This document shows, piece by piece, positions 1-8,243 of a DNA stretch of 64,000 nucleotides (positions are counted from its first letter, which is position 1; each line of letters begins with the position of its first letter). The position numbers and the translations under genes were made by a program. Below the pieces are notes generated by a model that ran no database searches, was not told the DNA's origin, and worked only from the letters and a program-made list of their open reading frames with translations. The stretch is taken from contig NZ_JAXOJT010000002.1 of assembly GCF_036663835.1 (NCBI RefSeq), positions 434,001 to 498,000 of the forward strand, in the 5' to 3' direction. Source of the stretch: Sphingomonas sp. LT1P40 (GTDB taxonomy: Bacteria > Pseudomonadota > Alphaproteobacteria > Sphingomonadales > Sphingomonadaceae).

Positions 1-104
1 ACCTTGACCACCTCCGCCCCCAGATCGGCGAGCAATTGCCCGCACCACGGCCCGGCAAGGATGCGGGCGAGTTCGACGACCCGAATCCCCGCCAGCGGTT
101 TCAT
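1..104 (-). CDS. CaiB/BaiF-type CoA-transferase, N-terminal fragment
   Basis: Only the first 34 codons lie in the window; the gene continues past the left edge. The visible start, [20 protein letters not shown], followed by a [11 protein letters not shown] stretch, is the typical opening of family III (CaiB/BaiF) CoA-transferases, which move CoA between acyl-CoA and free acids. The ATG overlaps the TGA of the upstream acetyltransferase gene by four bases. With glutaryl-CoA dehydrogenase two genes upstream, a succinyl-CoA:glutarate CoA-transferase that activates glutarate is a reasonable inference, but substrate cannot be read from this fragment. Confidence 0.85.
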   Translation of the reverse strand, partial: MKPLAGIRVVELARILAGPWCGQLLADLGAEVVK

Positions 105-613
105 GCGCGGCGAATTACGTAATAGACGTGATCGGGAAGCAATTGGCCATTGCCACGCTCGACCCGACCCGTCTGCAATACCCCGCCGATCTTCTCCATC
201 GCCCGGCGCGATCGATGGTTGTTCTGCCCGACGACGAACACCGCGCCGCCGACGAAGCGATGGATATGATCGAGCATCAGCGTCTTGAGTTCGCGGTTAT
301 AGACCCCGCCCCAATAGGGGCGGGCGAGGAAGGTCCAGCCGATCTCCACCTCGTCGCGCACCGCGTCGGGAAAGGCGTAGCGACTGGCCCCGATGACCGC
401 GCCGGTCGCCTTGTCGATGATGGTAAGCCCGCCGCCGGATGCCAGCGCGTCGTCGAAATAAGCGCGGAATATGCTTTCCTGCCAGCGGTCCTTCGCCGGG
501 TGGACTTCCCAGATCAGCGGATCGGACGCGACCGCGAACAGCTCGTCCCAGTCCTCCGGGGCCGTGGGCCGCAGGACAAGCAGCTCGCCGGTCAGCGTTG
601 GCTGCAAATCCAT
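101..613 (-). CDS. GNAT family N-acetyltransferase
   Basis: A 170-residue protein of the RimJ/RimL-like GNAT type. The start ([20 protein letters not shown]) is the usual first strand and helix; a central block ([13 protein letters not shown], then [13 protein letters not shown]) matches the acetyl-CoA-binding core; the end ([13 protein letters not shown]) is the conserved asparagine and C-terminal strand motif. These enzymes transfer acetyl from acetyl-CoA to an amine, often a protein N-terminus or a small molecule; the acceptor is unknown here. It is overlap-coupled on both sides (ATGA with gcdH upstream and with the CoA-transferase downstream), so it is translated with the glutaryl-CoA genes. 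Confidence 0.85.
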   Translation of the reverse strand: MDLQPTLTGELLVLRPTAPEDWDELFAVASDPLIWEVHPAKDRWQESIFRAYFDDALASGGGLTIIDKATGAVIGASRYAFPDAVRDEVEIGWTFLARPYWGGVYNRELKTLMLDHIHRFVGGAVFVVGQNNHRSRRAMEKIGGVLQTGRVERGNGQLLPDHVYYVIRRA

Positions 614-1797
614 CAGAACGCGGCGATCCCGGTGATCGCGCGGCCCAGGATCAGGCCGTGGACATCGTGTGTGCCCTCATAGGTATTGACCGTTTCCAGA
701 TTGATCGCGTGGCGCATCACATGGAATTCGGCGGAGATGCCGTTGCCGCCATGCATATCGCGGGCGACGCGAGCGATATCCAGCGCCTTGCCGCAATTGT
801 TGCGCTTGATGATGCTGATCGCCTCGGGTGCAAGGCTGCCCTCGTCGAACATGCGACCGCAGCGCAACGCCGCTTGCAGGCCGAGCGCGATCTCGGTTTC
901 CATATTGGCAAGCTTCAGCTGCACCAGCTGCGTCGCCGCTAGCGGACGTCCGAATTGCGCGCGGTCGAGCGTGTACTGGCGGGCGGCATGCATGCACGCC
1001 TCCGCCGCGCCCATCGTGCCCCAGGCGATGCCGTATCGTGCACGGTTGAGGCAGCCGAACGGCCCTTTCAGCCCTTGAACCTCGGGTAGCAGTGCGTCTT
1101 CGCCGACTTCGACCCCGTCCATCACGATTTCGCCGGTAATCGACGCGCGCAGGCTCAGTTTGCCTTCGATCTTGGGTGCCGAAAGCCCGGCCATGCCCTT
1201 CTCAAGCACGAACCCCTTGATCCCGCCGCCATGCGCCTCGCTTTTCGCCCAGACGACGAAAACGTCGGCGATCGGCGAATTGGTGATCCACATTTTGGAG
1301 CCGGTCAGGCGATAGCCGCCGTCGATCTTGGTCGCGCGCGTGCGCATGCCGCCGGGGTCTGACCCCGCATCCGGCTCGGTCAGCCCGAAACAGCCGACCC
1401 ATTCGCCGCTGGCCAGTTTGGGCAGATACTTGCGCTTCTGTTCTTCGGACCCGTAAGCGTGGATCGGATACATCACGAGGCTCGACTGCACCGACATCGC
1501 CGAGCGATAGCCCGAATCGACGCGTTCGACTTCGCGGGCAACGAGGCCATAGGAAACATAGCCCAGGCCCGCCCCGCCATATTCCTCGGGAATCGTCGCG
1601 CCGAGCAGGCCGAGCTGGCCCATCTCCGACATGATGTTCCGGTCGAAATCCTCGTCCAGAAACGCGCGCGTCACACGTGGCAGCAGTCGTTCCTGCGCAT
1701 AATCGCGCGCCGTGTCGCGCACCATGCGCTCTTCATCGGTCAGCTGCGCGTCGAGCGCGAACGGATCCGCCCAGTCGAATCGGCCCATCGCGGCCAT
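613..1797 (-). CDS. gcdH: Glutaryl-CoA dehydrogenase
   Basis: A 394-residue acyl-CoA dehydrogenase of the glutaryl-CoA type, an FAD enzyme that oxidises and decarboxylates glutaryl-CoA to crotonyl-CoA in lysine and tryptophan breakdown. Family landmarks are [17 protein letters not shown] (flavin contacts), [15 protein letters not shown], and the C-terminal [20 protein letters not shown] block, whose glutamate near residue 374 corresponds to the catalytic base. The length is normal for GcdH. The start is supported by GGGAGAG six bases upstream of the ATG. It is followed by a GNAT enzyme and a CoA-transferase in one overlapping unit, consistent with glutarate activation feeding this enzyme. Confidence 0.96.
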   Translation of the reverse strand: MAAMGRFDWADPFALDAQLTDEERMVRDTARDYAQERLLPRVTRAFLDEDFDRNIMSEMGQLGLLGATIPEEYGGAGLGYVSYGLVAREVERVDSGYRSAMSVQSSLVMYPIHAYGSEEQKRKYLPKLASGEWVGCFGLTEPDAGSDPGGMRTRATKIDGGYRLTGSKMWITNSPIADVFVVWAKSEAHGGGIKGFVLEKGMAGLSAPKIEGKLSLRASITGEIVMDGVEVGEDALLPEVQGLKGPFGCLNRARYGIAWGTMGAAEACMHAARQYTLDRAQFGRPLAATQLVQLKLANMETEIALGLQAALRCGRMFDEGSLAPEAISIIKRNNCGKALDIARVARDMHGGNGISAEFHVMRHAINLETVNTYEGTHDVHGLILGRAITGIAAF

Positions 1798-1815
1798 GAC
1801 GTCTCTCCCTTGATC

Positions 1816-2670
1816 TTATGAAGTCGGCTGCGGGGCGGCGGGAGGTTGCGTGGCCCCGGCGGCGGGGGCGACCTGGCCCTTCACCGCCGCAGCCTCCAGC
1901 GCGTCGAGCGCGCGGCGGGTTTCGATATAGCGACCCGCCGCCGCCATCCAGCTTTCCGCGCCCTGTGCGCCGGGCAGCCGCGATACCTCCGCCAGCGCAG
2001 CCTCGACATGTGCCTGCGCCAGCAGCTGCCGCGCGCGCGCCAGTCGTTCGCGCGGATGCGGGCTGGGGGCATTGTCGCGGCGGATGATGACGAGCGTGGA
2101 GAGTTCGCGCTCAAATGCCTCCCACCACCCCTCGCCGCGCGCGCCGGTCGACAGGCGCGGCGCGATCTGGTCGAACGCCAGCCGCAAATCCTCCAGCGTC
2201 ACCGGTTCGCCCGCCGCGCGCACCACGGTGGCGACCGATTGCGGTTCGATTCCGCCGAACCGGCGACGCAATTCATTATCGATATATCCCAGCGGCTGGC
2301 CGCGTTCGAGTGCGCGGCGGGCACCGAACACCAGCATCATCGCCTCGGCGCGTCCGGCATAACTGGCGGCAGTGCGCGCGTCGGCATCGGTCGAGCGCAT
2401 CCGCGCGTCGATCGCGTCGAGCCGTGCGGCCAGCGTCTGTTCGCGGGCGCTGAGCGTGGCGATATCGGTGCCCGCCGTTGCCGACTGTTGCGCGGGGAGC
2501 GCCTGTTGCGAGACTGGCAGTGTGGCGTCGTCCGGCGTCCACCATCCGCCGAAGCGGAACAAAGCGGCCATCACCGCCAGGCCGATGAGAAAGGCGATCA
2601 GACCGGCGATCAGAGCAACCGAAAGGGCGTTGCTGCGGGGCGGGGCGTGGATCGGCGTGTCGGGGGTCAT
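1816..2670 (-). CDS. Mitofilin/HemX-like single-span membrane protein
   Basis: A 284-residue protein with a short cytoplasmic N-terminus, one hydrophobic segment at about residues 17-40 (ALSVALIAGLIAFLIGLAVM), a coiled-coil-prone region rich in Ala, Arg and Asp, and a Pro/Ala-rich tail. Position directly after hemC-hemD and this layout match the mitofilin-like (COG4223-type) proteins found there in many alphaproteobacteria. A role in envelope or membrane organisation is inference; no catalytic motif is seen. I chose the ATG at 2670, after hemD has ended; an in-frame start at 2712 would overlap hemD. Confidence 0.7.
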   Translation of the reverse strand: MTPDTPIHAPPRSNALSVALIAGLIAFLIGLAVMAALFRFGGWWTPDDATLPVSQQALPAQQSATAGTDIATLSAREQTLAARLDAIDARMRSTDADARTAASYAGRAEAMMLVFGARRALERGQPLGYIDNELRRRFGGIEPQSVATVVRAAGEPVTLEDLRLAFDQIAPRLSTGARGEGWWEAFERELSTLVIIRRDNAPSPHPRERLARARQLLAQAHVEAALAEVSRLPGAQGAESWMAAAGRYIETRRALDALEAAAVKGQVAPAAGATQPPAAPQPTS

Positions 2671-2695
2671 GGAAACGCTTATTCTCCCGATGCGG

Positions 2696-3370
2696 TCAGG
2701 GGTCAATCGCAAGGCGGTGTGCTGCAGCGATCAGCGCGTCGTCGTCGGGTGTGGCGGCGGCGGCGATCGCGCCCCAGCCAGAGCCGGCGGCTTCGACGAC
2801 TTTCGGGCTGATCGCGGCGATCCGCACGGTGCCGCGCGGGATCGCGTGACGATCGAGCTCGGCGGCGAGCTGTCGCGCGGCACGGCTGGAATGGACAAGT
2901 GCCACACTGTCGTGGAGCAACGTCGCGTCCGCTGCCGTGATCGTCTGCGCATCACTGGCATAGGCCGCGATCGTCGCGGCAAGTGCGGGATGATCGAACG
3001 CGGTGCGCTCCCGGCCCGCCAGCCATAACAGCCGCGTGTCTCCGGTGGCTTCGCGCAGCAGCGTCGCCACGTCGCTGTCGCCGGTCAGCGTCACGTCGAA
3101 CCCGGCGGCGCGCGCTGCATCGGCCGTGGTCGGGCCGACCGCTAGCACGGGCAGGGCGCGCAAGGCGGCGAGGCCGGCACCGCCATGAAGCAGTGCGTTG
3201 GCGCTGGTGAGGAGCAGGCCGTCGAAGCGTGCCGGGTCGGGCGGCGTCCAGTCGAGCGGGCGCATGGTGAACAAGGGCAGCGGCAGTGCCTCCAGCCCGG
3301 CGTCGCGCACACGCTGCGTCGTTGACGCGTTGCCCGGTTCGGGCCGCAGGATCGCGATGCGGCGGGTCAA
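2696..3370 (-). CDS. hemD: Uroporphyrinogen-III synthase
   Basis: A 224-residue protein that closes and inverts hydroxymethylbilane to uroporphyrinogen III in tetrapyrrole synthesis. It starts with the family-typical strand RRIAILRPEPGNAST, then has two similar alpha/beta lobes (LLLTSANAL..., later VALVHSSRAARQLAAEL). Conservation in HemD is low, so its position straight after hemC carries much of the call. The start is a TTG at 3370 whose last two bases lie in the hemC stop (TTGA), giving translational coupling. A longer reading with an upstream ATG would add about 30 Arg-rich residues inside hemC and is not credible. Confidence 0.88.
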   Translation of the reverse strand: MTRRIAILRPEPGNASTTQRVRDAGLEALPLPLFTMRPLDWTPPDPARFDGLLLTSANALLHGGAGLAALRALPVLAVGPTTADAARAAGFDVTLTGDSDVATLLREATGDTRLLWLAGRERTAFDHPALAATIAAYASDAQTITAADATLLHDSVALVHSSRAARQLAAELDRHAIPRGTVRIAAISPKVVEAAGSGWGAIAAAATPDDDALIAAAHRLAIDP

Positions 3371-4278
3371 TGCCCGAACAGCGCGCGCAGGCGCGGCGAG
3401 GCGTCGGCGAGCAGGTCGCGGGCGATCGCGCCGGTCTCTTCCGCATCGCCGTTCAGGCCGCACCGGTCGGTGGTGACATGCTCGTCGCCGTCACCGGTCA
3501 GCAATTCGGCGCGCAGGCGGATGCCGTCATGCTCGATCGTCGCCAACGCCGCGATCGGGGAATGGCAATCGCCCGACAGCGCGGCGAGCAATGCGCGTTC
3601 GGCGAGCACGCAAATCTCGGTTTCGCGGTCGCCAATGGCGGCGATCAGCATGCGGGTGGCGACGTCGTCGGCGCGTGCCTCGATCCCGACCGCGCCCTGC
3701 GACGGGGCTGGCAGCAGGGTGTCGAGCGAGATCGCCGCGCCGACGTCCGGGCGACCCAGCCGCGCGAGTCCTGCAGCGGCCAGCAGCGTTGCATCGGCCT
3801 CACCCGCCGCCACCTTGGCGATGCGCGTATCGACATTGCCACGCAGCGGTACGATGCACAGGTCGGGGCGGATGCGGCGCATCTGCGCGGCGCGGCGCGG
3901 CGAGCTGGTGCCGATGCGCGCGCCGATGGGCAGCGCGTCGATCGAAACCGCGCCGATCAGCCGGTCTCGCACGTCTTCCCGCCTCAACATCGCGGCGATG
4001 GCGATGGTGGCGGGCCGGATTGTCTCGACATCCTTCATCGAATGGACGGCAAGGTCGATCTCGCCCGCCAGCAATGCGCGGTCGAGTTCCTTGGTCCACA
4101 GCGCCTTGCCTCCGATTTCGGCGAGCGGACGGTCCTGCACGCGGTCGCCGGTGGTGCGGATCGGCACGATCTCGATGGCGTGCGCCGCCCAGCCATGCGC
4201 GGCGAGCAGCGCATCGCGCACGAGATTGGCCTGAACGAGCGCTAGCGGCGATCCGCGGGTACCGAGACGGAGCAACAT
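3367..4278 (-). CDS. hemC: Hydroxymethylbilane synthase (porphobilinogen deaminase)
   Basis: A 303-residue cytosolic enzyme that joins four porphobilinogens into hydroxymethylbilane. Clear family signatures are RLGTRGSPLALVQA at the N-terminus, the catalytic aspartate in HSMKDV (residues 79-84), the substrate-binding GTSSPRRAAQ stretch, and the dipyrromethane-cofactor cysteine in SGDCHSPIA (Cys238). The length is normal. It is co-directional with the crotonase gene 32 bases upstream and overlaps hemD by four bases, so hemC-hemD form a coupled pair. Confidence 0.97.
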   Translation of the reverse strand: MLLRLGTRGSPLALVQANLVRDALLAAHGWAAHAIEIVPIRTTGDRVQDRPLAEIGGKALWTKELDRALLAGEIDLAVHSMKDVETIRPATIAIAAMLRREDVRDRLIGAVSIDALPIGARIGTSSPRRAAQMRRIRPDLCIVPLRGNVDTRIAKVAAGEADATLLAAAGLARLGRPDVGAAISLDTLLPAPSQGAVGIEARADDVATRMLIAAIGDRETEICVLAERALLAALSGDCHSPIAALATIEHDGIRLRAELLTGDGDEHVTTDRCGLNGDAEETGAIARDLLADASPRLRALFGH

Positions 4279-4310
4279 GTGCCGCCCTCTAGCGGCTCCT
4301 GTGACGTGTG

Positions 4311-5096
4311 TCAGTCCGTGAACTGTGGCGCGCGCTTCTGCATATTGGCCATCACCGCCTCCATCTGGTTGGGCGAGCGCATCAGTGGGGCCTGCTCGTT
4401 GCTTTCGGCGGCTAGGATCGCGGCATCATCCGCATGCGCAGCGAGATTGGCGAGTCGTTTCGCTGCGCGGATCGCATGCGGGTTTCGGCCTGCGATCTGG
4501 CGGGCGAGCGTCATGGCGGACGCGTGCGGATCATCGTCGATACGGGTGAGAAAACCCAGCGCCAGCGCCTCTTCCGCTGCAAATTCGCGTGCTGTGTAGC
4601 TCAGTTCCCTCAACACATCGTCGCGCACCGTCGTGCGCCACAATGCAAAGCCCGCCATGTCGGGAACGATGCCCCATTTCATTTCCATGATCGAACAGCG
4701 TGTTGCCGGCGCGGCGATGCGGATATCGGCGCCCGACATGATCTGAAACCCGCCGCCGAACGCGATGCCGTGGACCGCCGCGATCACCGGCACCGGAAGC
4801 GTGCGCCAGCCCCAGGCAACCTGCTGAAACAGGTTCGAGTCGCCATGACTGCGCGTGCGTAAATCCATGCCCGACCCGCCGCCCGCCATGCTTGCCATGT
4901 CGAGCCCGGCACAGAAAGCGCGCCCTTCGCCCGACAACACCACCGCGCGCAGCCCCGGCATCGATCCCAGTTGTTCGATCGCATCGGCGATTCCGGCGAA
5001 CATCGCCGGATCGAGCGCGTTCATCTTGTCCGGGCGATTTAGGCGGACATTGGCGATGCCTTCCGCGAAATCGATGGTCACGCGCTGTTCGGTCAT
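4311..5096 (-). CDS. Enoyl-CoA hydratase/isomerase (crotonase) family protein
   Basis: A 261-residue crotonase-fold protein. It shows the two oxyanion-hole blocks, GRAFCAGLDMASMAGG near residues 58-73 and HGIAFGGGFQIMSGADIRI near residues 110-128, and the RPDKMNALDPAM opening. Crotonases hydrate, isomerise or hydrolyse acyl-CoA esters through a CoA-thioester oxyanion. The loop between the blocks is longer than in short-chain enoyl-CoA hydratase, and the usual second catalytic glutamate position is not obvious, so I do not name the reaction. It is co-directional with the regulator upstream and hemC downstream, with short gaps. Confidence 0.88.
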   Translation of the reverse strand: MTEQRVTIDFAEGIANVRLNRPDKMNALDPAMFAGIADAIEQLGSMPGLRAVVLSGEGRAFCAGLDMASMAGGGSGMDLRTRSHGDSNLFQQVAWGWRTLPVPVIAAVHGIAFGGGFQIMSGADIRIAAPATRCSIMEMKWGIVPDMAGFALWRTTVRDDVLRELSYTAREFAAEEALALGFLTRIDDDPHASAMTLARQIAGRNPHAIRAAKRLANLAAHADDAAILAAESNEQAPLMRSPNQMEAVMANMQKRAPQFTD

Positions 5097-5123
5097 GGCT
5101 CCCCTCTCGGTTTTGCCGCGACA

Positions 5124-5729
5124 CTAGCCTGCATCGAGACGGTAGCCGAGTCCCTTGGCGCTGCGAATCATCGGCCCGTCAAATGTGCGTTCGAGCTTGG
5201 CGCGCAGTTTCGAGACATGCACCGCGACCACATTGGTGCCGGGGTCGAAGCGGAGCTTCCACACGCATTCGAGCAGTTCGCGCCGGGTGACATATTCACC
5301 CTGGCGCTCTGCCAAATAGAGCAGGACGGCGTATTCGCGGGCGACCAGCGCGATCGGCTGGTTCGCGCGCATCACGCGGCGGTGGATCGGATCGATCGAC
5401 AGGTCGCCGATCCGCATTTCGCCCGGCACATGAGTGCGGATACGCACATCGACCCGTGCCGCAAGTTCAAACGGATCCACCGGATGCACGACGGCATCGG
5501 CCGCCCCGGCGTCCAGCGCGGCGGCGAGCGATGCCGCGCAGTGCGCAACGGCGATCTCGGGGACGCGCGATCGATCGATGCGGCGTCCCGGTTCCCACCG
5601 GCGCAGGATCGCGGCGACATCCCGGTCATGTGCGAAGGGCGGCGCGCCGAGCACCAGCGCATAACCGCGCGCGGCAATCGCCTTGTCGAAAAGCGGAATA
5701 TCGATTTCGGAGATGATTTTCTGCCCCAC
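5124..5729 (-). CDS. Winged-helix (OmpR/PhoB-type) regulator with degenerate receiver
   Basis: A 201-residue protein. The C-terminal half (from about residue 105) is an OmpR/PhoB DNA-binding domain: PIALVAREYAVLLYLAER, TRRELLECVWKLRF, the recognition-helix region NVVAVHVSKLRAKLE, and the wing IRSAKGLGYRL. The N-terminal ~98 residues keep only the end of a receiver fold (ALDAGAADAVVHPVDPFEL). The usual lysine-proline there is His-Pro, and no clear phosphorylatable aspartate with an acidic pair precedes it. It is therefore probably not switched by a histidine kinase. The start is a GTG. It lies 24 bases after the two unrecognised genes upstream on the same strand and could regulate them. Confidence 0.85.
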   Translation of the reverse strand: MGQKIISEIDIPLFDKAIAARGYALVLGAPPFAHDRDVAAILRRWEPGRRIDRSRVPEIAVAHCAASLAAALDAGAADAVVHPVDPFELAARVDVRIRTHVPGEMRIGDLSIDPIHRRVMRANQPIALVAREYAVLLYLAERQGEYVTRRELLECVWKLRFDPGTNVVAVHVSKLRAKLERTFDGPMIRSAKGLGYRLDAG

Positions 5730-5753
5730 CGGCGTTGGTCTAGGCCAGCCGGG

Positions 5754-6593
5754 TCACGACGGTGCCGGAAAATCATCCGCTTTGGACACAGTGAAGCCTC
5801 GGGCCGAACCCAATGCCGCGAAAGCGGTCGCTCGCATACGGGGGTGCGGGTGCCGGCGGCTTAGCTGGTCGACTACATCGATGCCGTTACCGCCGCCGAG
5901 ATGCGCGGCCAGCATCGCCAGCCCCTCGGACGGGGCGGTGGTCAGCCCTTCGACGATCGTGCCGCGCGCAATGTCGAAGCGATACTGGTCGACCCACGGG
6001 TGGCTGGGGTGCTGCCCCAATATGTTGAGCGAGACCGAGAAGCTGTCCGGGGGCAGCTGAACATGCACGTCGCGCTGCATGCGGTAGAGCATCAGCTTGC
6101 CTGGATCGAGGCGCGAGCGCTCGACAAAACGCAGTCCGGCATGGCTGCCCGGCACCCCACCCACAGCGGTGCCGTCATATTCGTAATAGTCGCTCCAATA
6201 GCCCGGGCCGAGATAGCCGTAAGTCAGGAACGGGAAATTATGGTCGTGCGGCAGGTCGTAGAAGAAGGGCGCAGTGCCGCTGGCCTGCACCACGGCATCG
6301 CCCATCGCGGGCCAGAAATTGGCGCGGATGACATATCGGCCATTGGGCGGGCGGAGCATGAAAACCTGCGGTCCATAGCCATTTGCCGTGCTCTGATTGG
6401 TGCAACGTTGCTTGAGTTCGTCGATCGCCAGGTCGGCGAGGAAGCTGGTGTTGCGGCCCAGCCGGGCCAGCAGCGGGCCAAGGGCGGCGAACTGATCTTC
6501 GTCATGCGCGTCGAACGGCGTCGAATCGAGCGTGTCGGCCAATTCCTCGAGCGATATCGGCGCGGCGTCGCCGGGATCGATCAGGCGGGGCAT
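5754..6593 (-). CDS. Unrecognised protein with cupin-like metal-ligand spacing
   Basis: A 279-residue protein I cannot assign to a named family. The centre holds an H-x-H pair at residues 116 and 118 (LPHDHNFPFL), Glu138, His151 and, after a PGKLMLYRMQ strand, His177 (RDVHVQLP). This order resembles the two metal-ligand blocks of cupins or 2-oxoglutarate oxygenases, inferred from spacing only. The last ~45 residues look like a HEAT-type helical pair (DVVDQLSRRHPHPRMRATAF). There is no signal peptide. The ATG at 6593 overlaps the end of the upstream gene by 13 bases, and that gene is overlap-coupled to a 52-residue peptide gene. Enzymatic modification of that peptide is a speculation to test. 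Confidence 0.75.
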   Translation of the reverse strand: MPRLIDPGDAAPISLEELADTLDSTPFDAHDEDQFAALGPLLARLGRNTSFLADLAIDELKQRCTNQSTANGYGPQVFMLRPPNGRYVIRANFWPAMGDAVVQASGTAPFFYDLPHDHNFPFLTYGYLGPGYWSDYYEYDGTAVGGVPGSHAGLRFVERSRLDPGKLMLYRMQRDVHVQLPPDSFSVSLNILGQHPSHPWVDQYRFDIARGTIVEGLTTAPSEGLAMLAAHLGGGNGIDVVDQLSRRHPHPRMRATAFAALGSARGFTVSKADDFPAPS

Positions 6594-7528
6594 GGCTGAG
6601 CCAGTCGCTGATCGAGAACCTGCAATGTCGCGTTGGCCGCGCTGCGAATTTCGGCGTTTTGGTCCCCGTCCCGCATTGCAGCGAGGCGGGGATATGCGTT
6701 GCGGGCGTCGAGCATCAGCCATTCGCGCATTGCCGCCCAGCGCAAGTGAAAGGCGGGATGACGCGATGCGGCGTCGAACGATCCGGCAGCGTCGGTGCGA
6801 CCACTCACTCGCAAAAAGGTCAGCAGCATTTCGGTGCGCGACGCGGCGTCGTCAGCGCTGGCGGCGCGAACGAAGCGGCCATCGGCGACGGCATATTCGC
6901 GCATCAGCGGTGCCGCACCGGGTTTGACGGTGGCGGTGATGGCCACGATGTCCCGCTCCGTCCCGACGATCACATGGCCGTCGGTTTGCCCGTTGTGACG
7001 GATCTGCATCCCGTCGCGCAGGATGACCGGGACTTGCTCGCGGCACGGTGATGTGTCGGTGGCGCTGAAATCCGCTGCTGCCGGGTCGGCGCGCCAGCGG
7101 CGCATCTGCGCATCTCCGCCCCGAACGTAGCGCGTGATGGTGACACGCCCCGGAATTACCACGGTGGCGGGTGGCGGGAGACGATTGAGCGCGGTCGCCG
7201 AGGTTACCGTCGCGGCGATGCTGACGGCGGCGCAATCGACCAGCACGGCACCGGTTCGCAGCCCATCGCGGCTAACCTTGAACGGCGGCTCGAACCACGG
7301 ATCGGCATGAAGCGCGTCGATCAGCGGGGCCAGCAATCGCGCGACCCACTCGCTGTCCGACAGCAGAATTTCGGCCATGCCGGCGACGGCATCGGGACAG
7401 TTCAACCCTGCAAATCGCGCAGCGACCTCTCGCTGCGGCCCGGACAGCCACGCCGCGTTGACCGGGGCCGAGCGGTGGCGCGACCCGAGCAGATCGGGGT
7501 GCGCCGCCGCCGCGAAGCGCAAGGTCAC
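6581..7528 (-). CDS. Unrecognised protein, partner of the cupin-like gene
   Basis: A 315-residue protein with no family I recognise. The first ~90 residues are mixed helix (PQREVAARFAGLNCPDAVAG). The middle has repeated beta-strand-like stretches (PATVVIPGRVTITRYV, HVIVGTERDIVAITATV), possibly a metal-free cupin-like barrel. The final ~60 residues (RWAAMREWLMLDARNAYPRL, then IRSAANATLQVL) look like a HEAT-type helical pair similar in style to the end of the downstream protein. No signal peptide. It starts with GTG at 7528, overlapping the TGA of the 52-residue peptide gene (GTGA), and runs 13 bases into the next gene. The three are almost certainly one transcript. Confidence 0.75.
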   Translation of the reverse strand: MTLRFAAAAHPDLLGSRHRSAPVNAAWLSGPQREVAARFAGLNCPDAVAGMAEILLSDSEWVARLLAPLIDALHADPWFEPPFKVSRDGLRTGAVLVDCAAVSIAATVTSATALNRLPPPATVVIPGRVTITRYVRGGDAQMRRWRADPAAADFSATDTSPCREQVPVILRDGMQIRHNGQTDGHVIVGTERDIVAITATVKPGAAPLMREYAVADGRFVRAASADDAASRTEMLLTFLRVSGRTDAAGSFDAASRHPAFHLRWAAMREWLMLDARNAYPRLAAMRDGDQNAEIRSAANATLQVLDQRLAQPCPA

Positions 7529-7683
7529 TGATTGGTGCCGGGATAGGTCTCGTAAACCAGAATGGCGATGGCGATCATCAGCTCGAAAATGTCGTCGCTG
7601 ACCATTTCCGAGGCGCGGATTGCGCCATGGGTGGCGATCTGGGTGCCGAGCGTGGCGATTTCGGCGAGCGACATGGTAATCAT
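7525..7683 (-). CDS. 52-residue peptide, first gene of the unknown cluster
   Basis: A short open frame beginning MITMSLAEIATLGTQIATHG and ending DIFELMIAIAILVYETYPGT plus NQ. An AGGGGGA Shine-Dalgarno sits seven bases before the ATG at 7683, and its TGA overlaps the GTG of the next gene in the same GTGA arrangement seen throughout the window; together these make it a credible gene despite its size. The first 30 residues are mildly polar and the rest is hydrophobic with acidic punctuation and a polar end. No cysteines, no signal peptide. It may be a precursor or substrate peptide for the two proteins behind it, or a small structural subunit; the sequence does not decide. Confidence 0.65.
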   Translation of the reverse strand: MITMSLAEIATLGTQIATHGAIRASEMVSDDIFELMIAIAILVYETYPGTNQ

Positions 7684-7808
7684 CGTGCTTCCCCCTGTAA
7701 CGTCGATCGCAAACTAGGCGGGGTCCAGCGGACGGCAGAGTTAATTCGAGTTTACGTTGAGGTCGGTGGATGATTGCCGGACGCCCGTCACCCGGCTAAC
7801 CGCACGGC

Positions 7809-8243
7809 ATGACCGATCCGCTGGCATTCGACCCCAAACGCTTTTTCGACCACCGCATCGGCGGGCATGGCGATACGTTGGGCATCGCCTATCGCGACCA
7901 TGGTCCGGACTGGTGCGCGCTGGGGCTGCCGTTCCGCGCCGACCTGATCGGCGATGTCGAGCGCGGGGTGCTGGCATCCGGCCCGATCATCGCATTACTC
8001 GACATGGCGACCAGCGTTGCGGTGTGGATGAAACGCGGCGGGTTCCTGCCGCACGCGACGCTGGATCTGCGCGTCGATTATCTGCGTCCGGCGACAGCTG
8101 GGCGCGAGGTGATCGGGCGCGGCGAATGCTATCGGATCACGCGATCGATCGCCTTCGTGCGCGGTCTTGCCCATGATGGCGACCCGGACGATCCGGTTGC
8201 GCATGTCGCGGGCACCTTCATGTTCACGGGAACGGCGGCATGA
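7809..8243 (+). CDS. PaaI-type hotdog thioesterase
   Basis: A 144-residue hotdog-fold protein of the PaaI/YbgC-related acyl-CoA thioesterase type, which hydrolyses acyl-CoA to acid and CoA. Visible features are the long hotdog helix region (GPIIALLDMATSVAVWMK), with Asp in the position of the active-site acid, followed by strands LDLRVDYLRPATAG and GECYRITRSIAFVRG. The length is normal. It overlaps the next thioesterase gene by four bases, so the two paralogues are made together and could form a heteromer or act on different acyl chains. Confidence 0.87.
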   Translation: MTDPLAFDPKRFFDHRIGGHGDTLGIAYRDHGPDWCALGLPFRADLIGDVERGVLASGPIIALLDMATSVAVWMKRGGFLPHATLDLRVDYLRPATAGREVIGRGECYRITRSIAFVRGLAHDGDPDDPVAHVAGTFMFTGTAA

